This document shows positions 35,850 to 44,519 of a DNA stretch of 64,000 bases, in pieces (positions within the stretch are counted from its first letter, which is position 1; each line of letters begins with the position of its first letter). The notes below the pieces were generated by a model. It saw only the letters and a program-made list of their open reading frames with translations. It was not told the DNA's origin and searched no databases. This stretch comes from Clostridium nigeriense (GTDB taxonomy: Bacteria > Bacillota > Clostridia > Clostridiales > Clostridiaceae), in the NCBI RefSeq assembly GCF_900086595.1, contig NZ_LT575472.1:2738030-2802029 (forward strand). Reading direction: 5' to 3'. Made by a program: the position numbers and the translations under genes.

Positions 35850-36647
35850 TTATCTTTTGTTTTTTAGATTAATCATATCACCATATATCGGAGTTGCTAA
35901 TCCAAAGCCACCAGATACATCTATAATTTGACCAGTTGTATATGATGATTCATCACTAGCCAAATAAACTACTGTTGCTGCAATTTCCTCTGGTTCTCCC
36001 ATTCTTTTAATAGGTATATGTTTCAAGAAAAATTCTTTAAAGTCTTCAGTTAAACCATCCTTAACTGCATCAGTAGCTGTCATACCTGGTAATACTGCAT
36101 TACAACGTATATTGTCTCTAGCACATTGGACAGCTATAAGTTTTGTTAAATAATTTATTGAAGCCTTACTTGTAGTATAAGCAATTTGTGAAATATCTGG
36201 TACTAGACCTCCAATTGAAGATATATTAATTATAGATCCACTACCATTTTTGCTCATATACTCTATAGCTTTTTGTGATGATATAAATACACTAGCTAAA
36301 TTTGTATCAATTGTATTTATATACTCTTCATAACTTGTATTTTTAATATCTAAATCTAACTTCGGATTAGAAGTACCAAAATTATTAACAAGCACATCTA
36401 TTCTACCTTCATTTTTAACGGCTTCTTCAATCATAGATACATAAGTTTCTTTTTTATATGCATCATTATATACTGTTTTTACTCTATAACCTTTATCATT
36501 TAATTCTTTAGCTACTTCTCCTGCCTTCTCTAAATTACGAGCAGCCATATATACTATAGCTCCTTCTTTAGCACAAGCTTTAACTATAGCTAACCCAATC
36601 CCTCTTGTAGAAGCTGTAACTAATACAACCTTATCTTTTAATCTCAT
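35850..36647 (-). CDS. hdhA: 7alpha-hydroxysteroid dehydrogenase (bile acid)
   Basis: The 265-residue classical SDR closely follows clostridial 7alpha-HSDHs. It shows VLVTASTRGIGLA (8-20), EGAIVYMAARNLE with Arg37 favouring NADP(H), VNNFGTSNPKLDLD, catalytic Ser144, Tyr157 and Lys161, and the distinctive VPDISQIAYTTSK, RCNAVLPGMTATDA and VSGGFGLATP blocks. The enzyme oxidises the 7alpha-hydroxyl of cholate and chenodeoxycholate conjugates. It is monocistronic here. No 7beta enzyme or bai genes are nearby. Identification is by remembered sequence pattern, not alignment. Confidence 0.85.
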   Translation of the reverse strand: MRLKDKVVLVTASTRGIGLAIVKACAKEGAIVYMAARNLEKAGEVAKELNDKGYRVKTVYNDAYKKETYVSMIEEAVKNEGRIDVLVNNFGTSNPKLDLDIKNTSYEEYINTIDTNLASVFISSQKAIEYMSKNGSGSIINISSIGGLVPDISQIAYTTSKASINYLTKLIAVQCARDNIRCNAVLPGMTATDAVKDGLTEDFKEFFLKHIPIKRMGEPEEIAATVVYLASDESSYTTGQIIDVSGGFGLATPIYGDMINLKNKR

Positions 36648-36776
36648 ATAAATCCGTCCTCTCTTATTAAAATTATTACTATTATATCCCTTTTTATAAT
36701 CATAGTAAACACCTAGTTAATATATAATAATGTATATATTTATACGGATTTATTACAGATATTATAACCTTAAATA

Positions 36777-39131
36777 CTACTCTGTTCTTAATGCTTCAAC
36801 GGGATCTTTCTTGGATGCCATTTTAGCAGGAATAGAACCACCTATCATAGTTAAGCATACACTTATAACTACTAAGATAATAGCATGGATTGGGTTTAAT
36901 ACTGCTACTCCTTTTAAATCCGTAATTTTATACAAAATACTATTTGTTGGAAAAGTTAATAAATATGCAATAAATATTCCTAATAATCCCGAACAACTAC
37001 CTACTATGAAAGTTTCTGCATTAAATACTCTGGTTATGTCCTTCTTTCTAGCACCTAAAGCTCTAAGTACACCTATTTCCTTTGTTCTTTCAAGAACTGA
37101 AATATAAGTTATTATTCCAACCATAATTAATGAAACTACTAGTGATATAGCTGCAAAAGCTATTAATACCATTGTTATAGCATCCATTATCCCACTTGAT
37201 AAACTTACAAATGTACTTGCCATATCATTATAAATAATTACATCTTCCTTTTCTTTACCCTCATTCCAATTATCTAAATACTCTGTTACTTTCTCCTTAG
37301 TAGCAAAATCTTTAGGATATAATGTTATCATATATGGAGTTGAAGTAGCTCCTATTGATGCTAGGATATTTTCCTTAGTATTTGAATTATTAGAATCTGG
37401 CCTATTACTTTCCTTTTTAAAGCTCTCTCCAGTAAATATATTATAATTTACTTCTTTTTGAGCCTTAGCTACTTCAGAATTTTTAGCATCATCAATAAAA
37501 TATTTACTTAATTCATCTGAATAAGCTAACCCTGGTTGTAAAACAGGAATCGTAACATCCTTTTTTATTCTTAAGATACCAGATATTTTTAAAGGTATAG
37601 CTCTTTCATTATTATATAATTCACTCATATCCTTAGGGTTTCCAGCTAAAGTAAAGTAATTTCCAATCTTAGTATAATAATCATTATTTAAAATTGCCTT
37701 TATTTCATAACCAATAATATCATCAAAATTTATTTCTTCTTTATTACTTTCTATTCCTAAAGCATCTAAAATTGCTGTATCAACTTTATTATACTCATCA
37801 ACTACTAAAACTAAATCATTCATACTTTTAGGATAACTTCCAGATAATAAATCATATGATGCTTCTAAGTAACCTTCTGTGTCATTATCTATCTTTATTG
37901 GATAAGAAGATAGATTTAAGTCTGAAGCATTAATTGGAGTTGCTACATTTCCATCACTCTTCAAAAGATTCATATTTACTAAACGAGTAAAAGAAATTCC
38001 TGATAATAGCGAGCTATCTATGTCTTCAATATAATTGATATATTCATCATTAATTATGTTAGTATGCATAAAAGTATTCTCCTTACTATTGTAAGGATAT
38101 ATTACATTTGAATTTGGATACTTACTACTATCTTCTTTCTCTTCTCCAAGCATTTCTTTTCTCATTTCTTTACTATGTTCCATCATCTTATTAATATCTA
38201 CTTCAGCAGCCTTTTGACTTATCATAATAGGAAATCCAGATAAAGTATCTGATTCAAATATATCAATTTGTTTGTCAAATCCATTAGATAAAGATAATAT
38301 TAATGCTATTCCTATAATACCTATACTTGAAGCAAAGGCTGTTAAAAATGTTCTCCATTTTTTAGTTCTTATGTTCATTCCAGATAGCTTTAGTGCTGTA
38401 AGAAAACTCATGCTTGTTTTCTTAAGGCTATATGATATATTACTTTTTTCTTCTTCTAAAGGATTTGTATCTGATATAACATTTCCATCTCTAAATTCCA
38501 CTATTCTATCGGCATATTTTTCAGCTAGTTCTGGGTTATGCGTTACCATTATTACTAATTTATCTTTAGCTATACCCTTTATAAGCTCCATTATTTGGAT
38601 ACTAGTTTTAGTATCTAAAGCTCCTGTTGGCTCATCAGCTAGAATTATATCAGGATCATTAGCAAGGGCCCTTGCAATAGCAACTCTTTGCATTTGTCCA
38701 CCTGATAGTTGATTAGGCTTTTTATGCATATGTTCTTTTAAGCCCACTCTTTCTAATACTTCTTTTGCTTTTTTATGCTTTTCAGCAGCTGAAATTCCAC
38801 TTAAAGTCATTCCCATTTCAACATTATCTAAAATATTTAAATGACTAATTAAATTGTAACTTTGAAATATAAATCCTATACTATTATTTCTATATGCGTC
38901 CCATTCTGAATCTTTAAATTCCTTTGTAGATTTTCCATTAATAATTAAATCTCCACTATCATATTTATCTAATCCACCTATTACATTAAGACAAGTAGTT
39001 TTACCAGATCCACTTGGTCCTAAAATAGCAACAAATTCATTTTCTCTAAAATTTAAACTTACTCCACCTAATGCAACTTGCTTAAAATCTCCTGTTACAT
39101 ATGACTTTTTTATATTTTTTAACGATAACAT
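36777..39131 (-). CDS. MacB-like ABC transporter, fused ATPase and permease
   Basis: The 784-residue protein starts with a LolD/MacB-type ATPase (1-235): Walker A GPSGSGKTT near 39-47, signature LSGGQMQRV, Walker B ILADEPTGALD. One membrane helix follows near 265-285, then a large extracytoplasmic domain (about 290-640) and three C-terminal FtsX-type helices. The end VSVLERTKEIGVLRALGARK is characteristic. I start at ATG 39131, which has AGTAGGAGGAG before it. Upstream codons encode a basic non-conserved stretch. It may export a peptide or act in envelope maintenance. Confidence 0.9.
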   Translation of the reverse strand: MLSLKNIKKSYVTGDFKQVALGGVSLNFRENEFVAILGPSGSGKTTCLNVIGGLDKYDSGDLIINGKSTKEFKDSEWDAYRNNSIGFIFQSYNLISHLNILDNVEMGMTLSGISAAEKHKKAKEVLERVGLKEHMHKKPNQLSGGQMQRVAIARALANDPDIILADEPTGALDTKTSIQIMELIKGIAKDKLVIMVTHNPELAEKYADRIVEFRDGNVISDTNPLEEEKSNISYSLKKTSMSFLTALKLSGMNIRTKKWRTFLTAFASSIGIIGIALILSLSNGFDKQIDIFESDTLSGFPIMISQKAAEVDINKMMEHSKEMRKEMLGEEKEDSSKYPNSNVIYPYNSKENTFMHTNIINDEYINYIEDIDSSLLSGISFTRLVNMNLLKSDGNVATPINASDLNLSSYPIKIDNDTEGYLEASYDLLSGSYPKSMNDLVLVVDEYNKVDTAILDALGIESNKEEINFDDIIGYEIKAILNNDYYTKIGNYFTLAGNPKDMSELYNNERAIPLKISGILRIKKDVTIPVLQPGLAYSDELSKYFIDDAKNSEVAKAQKEVNYNIFTGESFKKESNRPDSNNSNTKENILASIGATSTPYMITLYPKDFATKEKVTEYLDNWNEGKEKEDVIIYNDMASTFVSLSSGIMDAITMVLIAFAAISLVVSLIMVGIITYISVLERTKEIGVLRALGARKKDITRVFNAETFIVGSCSGLLGIFIAYLLTFPTNSILYKITDLKGVAVLNPIHAIILVVISVCLTMIGGSIPAKMASKKDPVEALRTE

Positions 39132-39296
39132 CCTTCTCCTCCTACTTCTATTTTTATGCATTATTCAGTTTTAACTATCTAATAGGTTCATATTCATAAT
39201 TATAACCCAATTTATGCTAAAGAGTTATTAATATAGCAATTTTTTTATTCTTTAAGAAATTTATAGTAGAATATTATTGTTTAAAAATTTTAATAA

Positions 39297-39370
39297 ATAA
39301 AAAGTGGACTATGTAAATCTACACACTCTCATTAAATGAGAGAAATGTAATTTTTACATATATCCACCTT
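39297..39370 (-). terminator. Branched terminator after dpaL
   Basis: GTGGA-TATGTAAA pairs with TTTACATA-TCCAC, enclosing an inner CTCTCATT/AATGAGAG hairpin. On the minus strand CCACTTTTTATTT follows. It ends the ygeY-dpaL operon. Confidence 0.82.
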
Positions 39371-39422
39371 GAATTAAAAAAAGTAACTTGAAACAAATTG
39401 CTTCTTTATATTATTAATTAAT

Positions 39423-40631
39423 TTATCTATTGTAGCTACCTTCCCAAACAATTTCTCTGTACTTGTCTGGATCAGTATCTCCTTCAGTACTAAATAAAAG
39501 TACTCTAGAATTTTCATCTAATCCAATAGATTCTTTTAAATCTTTATATTCTGGATTTGTCATTAACTCATATACAAGACCTAAAGTAACTGCACCTGAT
39601 TCTCCAGATATTACTTTGTCATCTCCTGTCATTGGGTTTCCAAGAACTCTCATTCCATTTGCAGCAACATAGTTTGGTGCTGAAACGAAAACTTTTGAGT
39701 AATTCTTTAATACTTCAAATCCAGTTATATTAACTTCTCCACAAGCAAGTCCAGCCATTATTGTTGGCATATCACCACCAACTGCTCTTGGCTTTCCATC
39801 ATTAGCTATAGCTGATTCATAGTAGCATGCTGCTTCTTGAGCTTCTACTACAACAGTTGTTGGACAATCTTCTCCAAATACTGATGCAAAGAATCCTTGA
39901 ATTCCACCAGCTAATGAACCAACTCCAGCTTGTAAGAAAATATGAGTTGGTCTATTTACTTTATAATCATTTCTTAATTGCTCTAAAGCTTCTAATCCCA
40001 TAGTTCCATAACCTTGCATTATCCATGCTGGTATTTCTTCATAGCCTTCCCACGCTGTATCTTGAACTACTACACCATTATGCTCATCTGCATATTTAGC
40101 TGCTAATCTTACTGCATCATCATAGTTCATATCAGTAATAGATGCATCAGCACCTTCTTTTCTGATATTTTCAAGTCTAGTTAAAGAAGATCCCTTTGGC
40201 ATATAAACTACTGATTTTTGTTTTAATCTATTTGCTGTCCAAGCAACTCCTCTACCATGATTTCCATCAGTTGCTGTAACAAAAGTAATATCTCCAAGCT
40301 TTTCTCTTATTTCATCTGAAATTAATTTTTCATATGGTAAATCATTGATATCCATATCTAATCTTTGAGCTAAATACTTAGCCATTGCAAAAGATCCACC
40401 AAGTACCTTAAACGCATTTAGTCCAAATCTATATGATTCATCCTTTAAATAAATTCCACCAACACCTATTCTTTTACTTAGATTTTCTAAATTAACTAAT
40501 GGTGTTACACTATATTCTGGGAAGCTTTTGTGAAAATTTCTTACCTTATTGATTTCTTCGTTACTTAAGAAGTCTAAGCTTACTTCGCTTTTAGGCATTG
40601 TATTTTCCTTCCACATAATCTTTTCTGACAT
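39423..40631 (-). CDS. dpaL: Diaminopropionate ammonia-lyase (YgeX)
   Basis: The 402-residue fold-type II PLP enzyme converts 2,3-diaminopropionate to pyruvate and two ammonia. The PLP Lys75 lies in GLNAFKVLGGSFA, and the catalytic Asp in FVTATDGNHGRGVAW (about 116-130). The PLP phosphate loop is QAGVGSLAGGIQGFF and the C-terminal LLFSTEGDTDPDKYR is family-typical. It is the last gene of the ygeY-ygeW-arcC-dpaL operon, 17 bases after carbamate kinase, and would supply the final carbon product of the pathway. Confidence 0.95.
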   Translation of the reverse strand: MSEKIMWKENTMPKSEVSLDFLSNEEINKVRNFHKSFPEYSVTPLVNLENLSKRIGVGGIYLKDESYRFGLNAFKVLGGSFAMAKYLAQRLDMDINDLPYEKLISDEIREKLGDITFVTATDGNHGRGVAWTANRLKQKSVVYMPKGSSLTRLENIRKEGADASITDMNYDDAVRLAAKYADEHNGVVVQDTAWEGYEEIPAWIMQGYGTMGLEALEQLRNDYKVNRPTHIFLQAGVGSLAGGIQGFFASVFGEDCPTTVVVEAQEAACYYESAIANDGKPRAVGGDMPTIMAGLACGEVNITGFEVLKNYSKVFVSAPNYVAANGMRVLGNPMTGDDKVISGESGAVTLGLVYELMTNPEYKDLKESIGLDENSRVLLFSTEGDTDPDKYREIVWEGSYNR

Positions 40632-40648
40632 TTTATTTCCCCCTAAAA

Positions 40649-41581
40649 CTATTTTATTATTCTTGTACCAGTCTTACCTAGTATCCCATCCTTAGCCTTT
40701 TCTAACAATGTTATTAAAGCTTGTCTTCCTTCTTTTGATTGAGCAAAATCTATACCCGCTTCAACCTTTGGCTTCATTGATCCTGGTGCGAAATGTCCTT
40801 CTTCAACATAAGTTTTCATTTCTTCTACAGAAACATTATCCAACCACTTTTCATTTTCCTTACCGTAATTTATAGCAGCTTTTTCTACAGCTGTTAATAT
40901 TATTAAGAAATCTGCATCTAATTCTTTTGCTAATGTTGCACTAGCAAAATCCTTATCGATAACAGCACTTGCTCCTCTTAAATGGTTTCCTTCTTTAATT
41001 ACTGGAATACCACCACCTCCACAAGCAATTACAACATTTCCTGAATCTACTAAACTTTTAATAGTTTCAATTTCTATAATGCTTTGTGGCTTTGGAGAAG
41101 CAACAACTCTTCTATATCCTCTACCTGCATCTTCAACAACATTAATTCCCTTTGCAATTAATGCATCTGCTTCTTCCTTTGTCATAAAGCTTCCTATAGG
41201 TTTTGTAGGATTTTCAAATGCTTTATCATTTTTATCAACTTCTACTTGAGTAACTATTGTAGCAACAGACTTATTGATATTTCTATTTACTAATTCTTCT
41301 CTTAACGCATTTTGTAAATCATATCCTACATATCCTTGGCTCATTGCTACGCAAACAGACATTGGGATTGTTGAGTACTTACTATCTGATTTTGTTAAAG
41401 CATCCATAGCAAGATTTATCATCCCAACTTGTGGACCATTTCCATGAGATATAACTACTTCATGTCCTTCTTCAATTAAGTCGACAATAGCTTTTGCAGT
41501 TGATTTAACTGCTGACATTTGTTCTTCTAAATTATTTCCTAAAGCATTTCCGCCTAATGCTATTACAATTTTCTTTTTCAT
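40649..41581 (-). CDS. arcC: Carbamate kinase
   Basis: The 310-residue kinase makes ATP from carbamoyl phosphate and ADP. Motifs are IVIALGGNALG (4-14), VISHGNGPQVGMINLAM (about 43-59), VIACGGGGIPVI (near 210) and the C-terminal GSMKPKVEAGIDFAQ. Its position after a carbamoyltransferase gene indicates catabolic, ATP-yielding use of carbamoyl phosphate. GAGGGAGAG precedes the ATG. A 13-pair hairpin lies in the 104-base spacer upstream. Confidence 0.95.
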   Translation of the reverse strand: MKKKIVIALGGNALGNNLEEQMSAVKSTAKAIVDLIEEGHEVVISHGNGPQVGMINLAMDALTKSDSKYSTIPMSVCVAMSQGYVGYDLQNALREELVNRNINKSVATIVTQVEVDKNDKAFENPTKPIGSFMTKEEADALIAKGINVVEDAGRGYRRVVASPKPQSIIEIETIKSLVDSGNVVIACGGGGIPVIKEGNHLRGASAVIDKDFASATLAKELDADFLIILTAVEKAAINYGKENEKWLDNVSVEEMKTYVEEGHFAPGSMKPKVEAGIDFAQSKEGRQALITLLEKAKDGILGKTGTRIIK

Positions 41582-41627
41582 AATTCTCTCCCTCGAATTC
41601 TTCGAATATATGATTTCTTGAATGTTT

Positions 41628-41665
41628 AGGGCCTTTACCCTTTTATTTTATTGGATAAAAGCCCC
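41628..41665 (-). repeat. Stem-loop between ygeW and arcC
   Basis: AGGGCCTTTACCC (41628-41640) and GGATAAAAGCCCC (41653-41665) can form a 13-pair stem including wobble pairs. There is no T-run behind it, so it probably stabilises or processes the polycistronic RNA. Confidence 0.6.
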
Positions 41666-41685
41666 TATATTATATAGTGTTAAGA

Positions 41686-42879
41686 TTATTTAACTTGACG
41701 ATCTTTTTTAGCTTCTTCTAACTTAGCTAAAACTTCTTGTGGGTTCTTAACTTTGCTTAAGAAAATCATAGCTGCAATTACATATGGCTTGTAGCTAGCT
41801 TCTTTGTAAAGAGGCTTTCTGTATCTATCAAATACAGTAGCATCAACTTCACCAACTTCACAGCTAACACCAGTTATATCTGCTGGTAAGCAGTGTAAGT
41901 ATAATGCTTTTCCATCTTTAGTTGTCTTCATTAATTCTTCAGTACATTGCCAATCTTTATGTTCAGCATTTTGTGCTAATAATTCTTTTTCTAATTCCTT
42001 GATTCCATCGAAATCGCCATTTCCATATAAGTCAGTTCTCTTTTCCATAGCAACAAATGGAGCCCAGCTCTTTGGATATACTATATCAGCATCTTTAAAT
42101 GCTTCTTCCATAGAATTAGTCTTAGTGAATTTTCCACCTGAAAGTTCAGCATTTTTCTTAGCTATTTCTTCAACTTCTGGCATTACTTCATATCCTTCTG
42201 GATGAGCTAAAACAACGTCCATACCGAATCTTGTTAATAATCCAATTATTCCTTGAGGAACTGATAATGGTTTACCATATGATGGAGAGTAAGCCCAAGT
42301 CATAGCAACTTTCTTACCTTTTAAGTTTTCGATTCCGCCAAATTCATTGATTAAGTGTAAAGCATCAGCCATTGCTTGAGTTGGGTGATCGATATCACAT
42401 TGTAAGTCAACTAAAGTAGGTATTTGCTCTAATGTTCCTTCTTCGTGTCCTTCTCTTACAGCCTTAGAAACTTCTCTCATGTAAGTATTTCCTTTTCCGA
42501 TATACATATCATCTCTGATACCTATAACGTCAGCCATAAATGATACCATGTTAGCAGTTTCTCTAACTGTTTCTCCATGAGCTATTTGAGATTTTCCTTC
42601 ATCTAAATCTTGAACTTCTAATCCTAAAAGGTTACAAGCTGATGCAAAGCTAAATCTTGTTCTTGTTGAGTTATCTCTGAATAAAGAAATTCCAAGTCCA
42701 CTATCAAATATTTTAGTTGAAATGTTGTTCTTTCTTAAATCTCTTAAAGCTTCTGCAACTGTGAATACAGCTTTTAATTCGTCATCGCTCTTCTTCCAAG
42801 TTTCCATGAAATCATCATTATACATTTTTGAAAAATCTAATTTGTTAAGTTCGTTAATATGTTTGTCCATTAAAGTCAT
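41686..42879 (-). CDS. ygeW: Knotted carbamoyltransferase YgeW
   Basis: The 397-residue protein has the transcarbamylase carbamoyl-phosphate motif DNSTRTRFSFASA (about 69-81), the HPTQAMAD motif and HCLPADITG. Long stretches match Escherichia coli YgeW (GLGISLFRDNST, DEGKSQIAHGETVRETANM). YgeW is a catabolic knotted transcarbamylase of unsettled substrate. I start at ATG 42879, with AGG 9 bases upstream; ATG 42870 is possible. It follows ygeY and precedes carbamate kinase, so it likely produces carbamoyl phosphate from a carbamoylated intermediate. Confidence 0.93.
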   Translation of the reverse strand: MTLMDKHINELNKLDFSKMYNDDFMETWKKSDDELKAVFTVAEALRDLRKNNISTKIFDSGLGISLFRDNSTRTRFSFASACNLLGLEVQDLDEGKSQIAHGETVRETANMVSFMADVIGIRDDMYIGKGNTYMREVSKAVREGHEEGTLEQIPTLVDLQCDIDHPTQAMADALHLINEFGGIENLKGKKVAMTWAYSPSYGKPLSVPQGIIGLLTRFGMDVVLAHPEGYEVMPEVEEIAKKNAELSGGKFTKTNSMEEAFKDADIVYPKSWAPFVAMEKRTDLYGNGDFDGIKELEKELLAQNAEHKDWQCTEELMKTTKDGKALYLHCLPADITGVSCEVGEVDATVFDRYRKPLYKEASYKPYVIAAMIFLSKVKNPQEVLAKLEEAKKDRQVK

Positions 42880-42939
42880 TTTAATATTCCTACCCTTCAT
42901 TTATCTATTTTATTATTTATATGTTATTTAAATAAATTT

Positions 42940-44253
42940 CTATTTTGTCTTGTTACAATAAATTGTTGGTAATGCAGCATATACAGCAGCACACTTAACT
43001 AAGTCTTCTTTCCAAGTCTTTTCGTTTGGAGCATGTGCTTGAGCTTCTGCACCAGGACCAAATCCTATTACAGGGATTCCGTTACGTCCCATTATTGAAA
43101 CTCCATTTGTTGAGAATGTCCATTTATCAGTAAGAGGACGAGCTTTTCTCATTTCATCAGTTTGAACTGATCCACTTCTTGTTGTTCCATAAAGTCCTTC
43201 ATAAGCTTCTTCCATTGCTTTTGTTACAACATGATCTTCTGGAATAACCCAAGTTGGGAAATAACATTCGATTGGATAAATTAATCCAGTATAACTTGGT
43301 CTATCATAGTTATACATGCTTACTGTTGCATTGTATTTCTTAACAGCTGGAAGTTGTCTAATTTCTTCTAAACAGCTTTCCCAAGTTTCTCCTGCAGTCA
43401 TACGACGGTCTAATGAAATTGAACATGAATCAGCAACTGCACAACGGCTTGGTGAAGTATAGAATATTTCAGAAGTTGTAACAGTACCTCTTCCTAAGAA
43501 ATTAGCTTCTTTCCATTCTGGGTTATGCTTTTCATCTAACATTTTTACTAAGCCTTTGATTTCTTTATCATCAGCTGCATCATTTTCATTAAGATCACGG
43601 ATGTTCATTAATATTTCAGCCATCTTATAGATTGCATTGTCTCCTCTTTCTGGTGCTGAACCATGACAAGAAACTCCTTGAACATCAACACGGATTTCCA
43701 TACGTCCTCTTTGTCCTCTATATATACCACCATCTGTTGGTTCTGTAGAAACTACAAATTCAGGCTTAACTCCGTCTTCTTTAATTATATATTCCCAGCA
43801 TAATCCATCGCAGTCTTCTTCTTGAACTGAACCAACAACTAATGCTGTATATTCTTCATTTAAAAGACCTAAGTCTTTCATTATTTTAGCTCCATAAACA
43901 CCAGAAACTATTCCACCTAATTGATCAGAAGTTCCACGTCCACCAATTTCAGTTTCAGTTTCATATCCTTCATATGGATCGAATTCCCAGTTTGCTCTAT
44001 TTCCTATACCAACTGTATCGATATGAGCATCAAATCCTATTAAAGTCTTACCTGTTCCCATATATCCAAGAACATTACCTTGTGGGTCTATTTCAACTTT
44101 ATCAAAACCTACAGCTCTCATTTCTTCAGCTATACGTTCAACAACGCCTTTTTCTTCACAACTTTCACCTGGAATAGCTACTAAATCCCTTAAGAATTTA
44201 GTCATTTGTTTTTCATAACCTTCTGCACTTAATTTAATTTGCTTAAAATCCAT
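42940..44253 (-). CDS. ygeY: M20-family hydrolase YgeY (selenium metabolism-linked)
   Basis: The 437-residue M20 metallohydrolase has [20 protein letters not shown] (about 71-90) with the first metal ligands, the [13 protein letters not shown] bridging Asp, [14 protein letters not shown] catalytic Glu and [15 protein letters not shown] with the last His. It matches the YgeY family associated with selenium-dependent molybdenum hydroxylase loci. It probably hydrolyses a ureido or acyl-amino acid intermediate. It is the first gene of the operon, about 55 bases after the sigma-54-type promoter. GGGGG precedes the ATG. Confidence 0.93.
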   Translation of the reverse strand: MDFKQIKLSAEGYEKQMTKFLRDLVAIPGESCEEKGVVERIAEEMRAVGFDKVEIDPQGNVLGYMGTGKTLIGFDAHIDTVGIGNRANWEFDPYEGYETETEIGGRGTSDQLGGIVSGVYGAKIMKDLGLLNEEYTALVVGSVQEEDCDGLCWEYIIKEDGVKPEFVVSTEPTDGGIYRGQRGRMEIRVDVQGVSCHGSAPERGDNAIYKMAEILMNIRDLNENDAADDKEIKGLVKMLDEKHNPEWKEANFLGRGTVTTSEIFYTSPSRCAVADSCSISLDRRMTAGETWESCLEEIRQLPAVKKYNATVSMYNYDRPSYTGLIYPIECYFPTWVIPEDHVVTKAMEEAYEGLYGTTRSGSVQTDEMRKARPLTDKWTFSTNGVSIMGRNGIPVIGFGPGAEAQAHAPNEKTWKEDLVKCAAVYAALPTIYCNKTK

Positions 44254-44317
44254 GTTTTTTTCCCCCTTTTAGTTTTATATAAAATATTATTTTTTAAATC
44301 TTTTCACTAATACTTAT

Positions 44318-44337
44318 AAGCAAAATCCGTGCCAACT
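44318..44337 (-). promoter_or_regulatory. Sigma-54 promoter of the ygeY-ygeW-arcC-dpaL operon
   Basis: The minus strand reads TTGGCACGGATTTTGCT. This is a full match to the RpoN consensus YTGGCACG-N4-TTGC, with GG at 44332-44333 and GC at 44320-44321, exactly 10 bases apart. Transcription would start near 44308, giving a leader of about 55 bases before ygeY. Confidence 0.9.
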
Positions 44338-44361
44338 TTTTTAAGACATTTTTTTCGTTTT

Positions 44362-44504
44362 TTATCAAATTTCAAGGTTATACATGTGCCTTTTCTATAA
44401 AAAAAATAAAGAATTATCATATTGATAACTCTTTATCACTTTGGTTATTTATAGTATTTTCTTAGCTTTAAGGCTATTTTTTGCCCTTTTTATCATTTTG
44501 ATAA
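44362..44504. promoter_or_regulatory. Cluster of TTATCA/TGATAA elements, candidate enhancer-binding sites
   Basis: The hexamer TTATCA or its complement occurs six times: singly at 44362-44367 and 44433-44438, and as TTATCA-N3-TGATAA dyads at 44414-44428 and 44490-44504. The cluster lies about 54-196 bases upstream of the predicted sigma-54 start, the normal zone for activator sites. The first dyad is also part of the nox terminator. Confidence 0.55.
44399..44434 (-). terminator. Terminator after nox
   Basis: AAAGAGTTATCA pairs with TGATAATTCTTT (12 pairs, one wobble) around a 3-base loop, followed on the minus strand by A and eight T. It ends the NADH oxidase transcript upstream of the sigma-54 promoter. 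Confidence 0.85.
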
Positions 44505-44519
44505 GACCGTTTTCATTCT

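Noticed and set aside
36730-37107. Long plus-strand frames opposite many minus-strand genes
   Set aside because: They mirror genuine genes in other frames, lack ribosome-binding sites and have low-complexity hydrophobic content. All such shadows were left out.
44414-44428. TTATCA-N3-TGATAA dyad as a pure activator site
   Set aside because: This copy is the core of the nox terminator, so it cannot be counted alone as an enhancer site. The second copy at 44490-44504 is not in a terminator, so the cluster was kept at reduced confidence.
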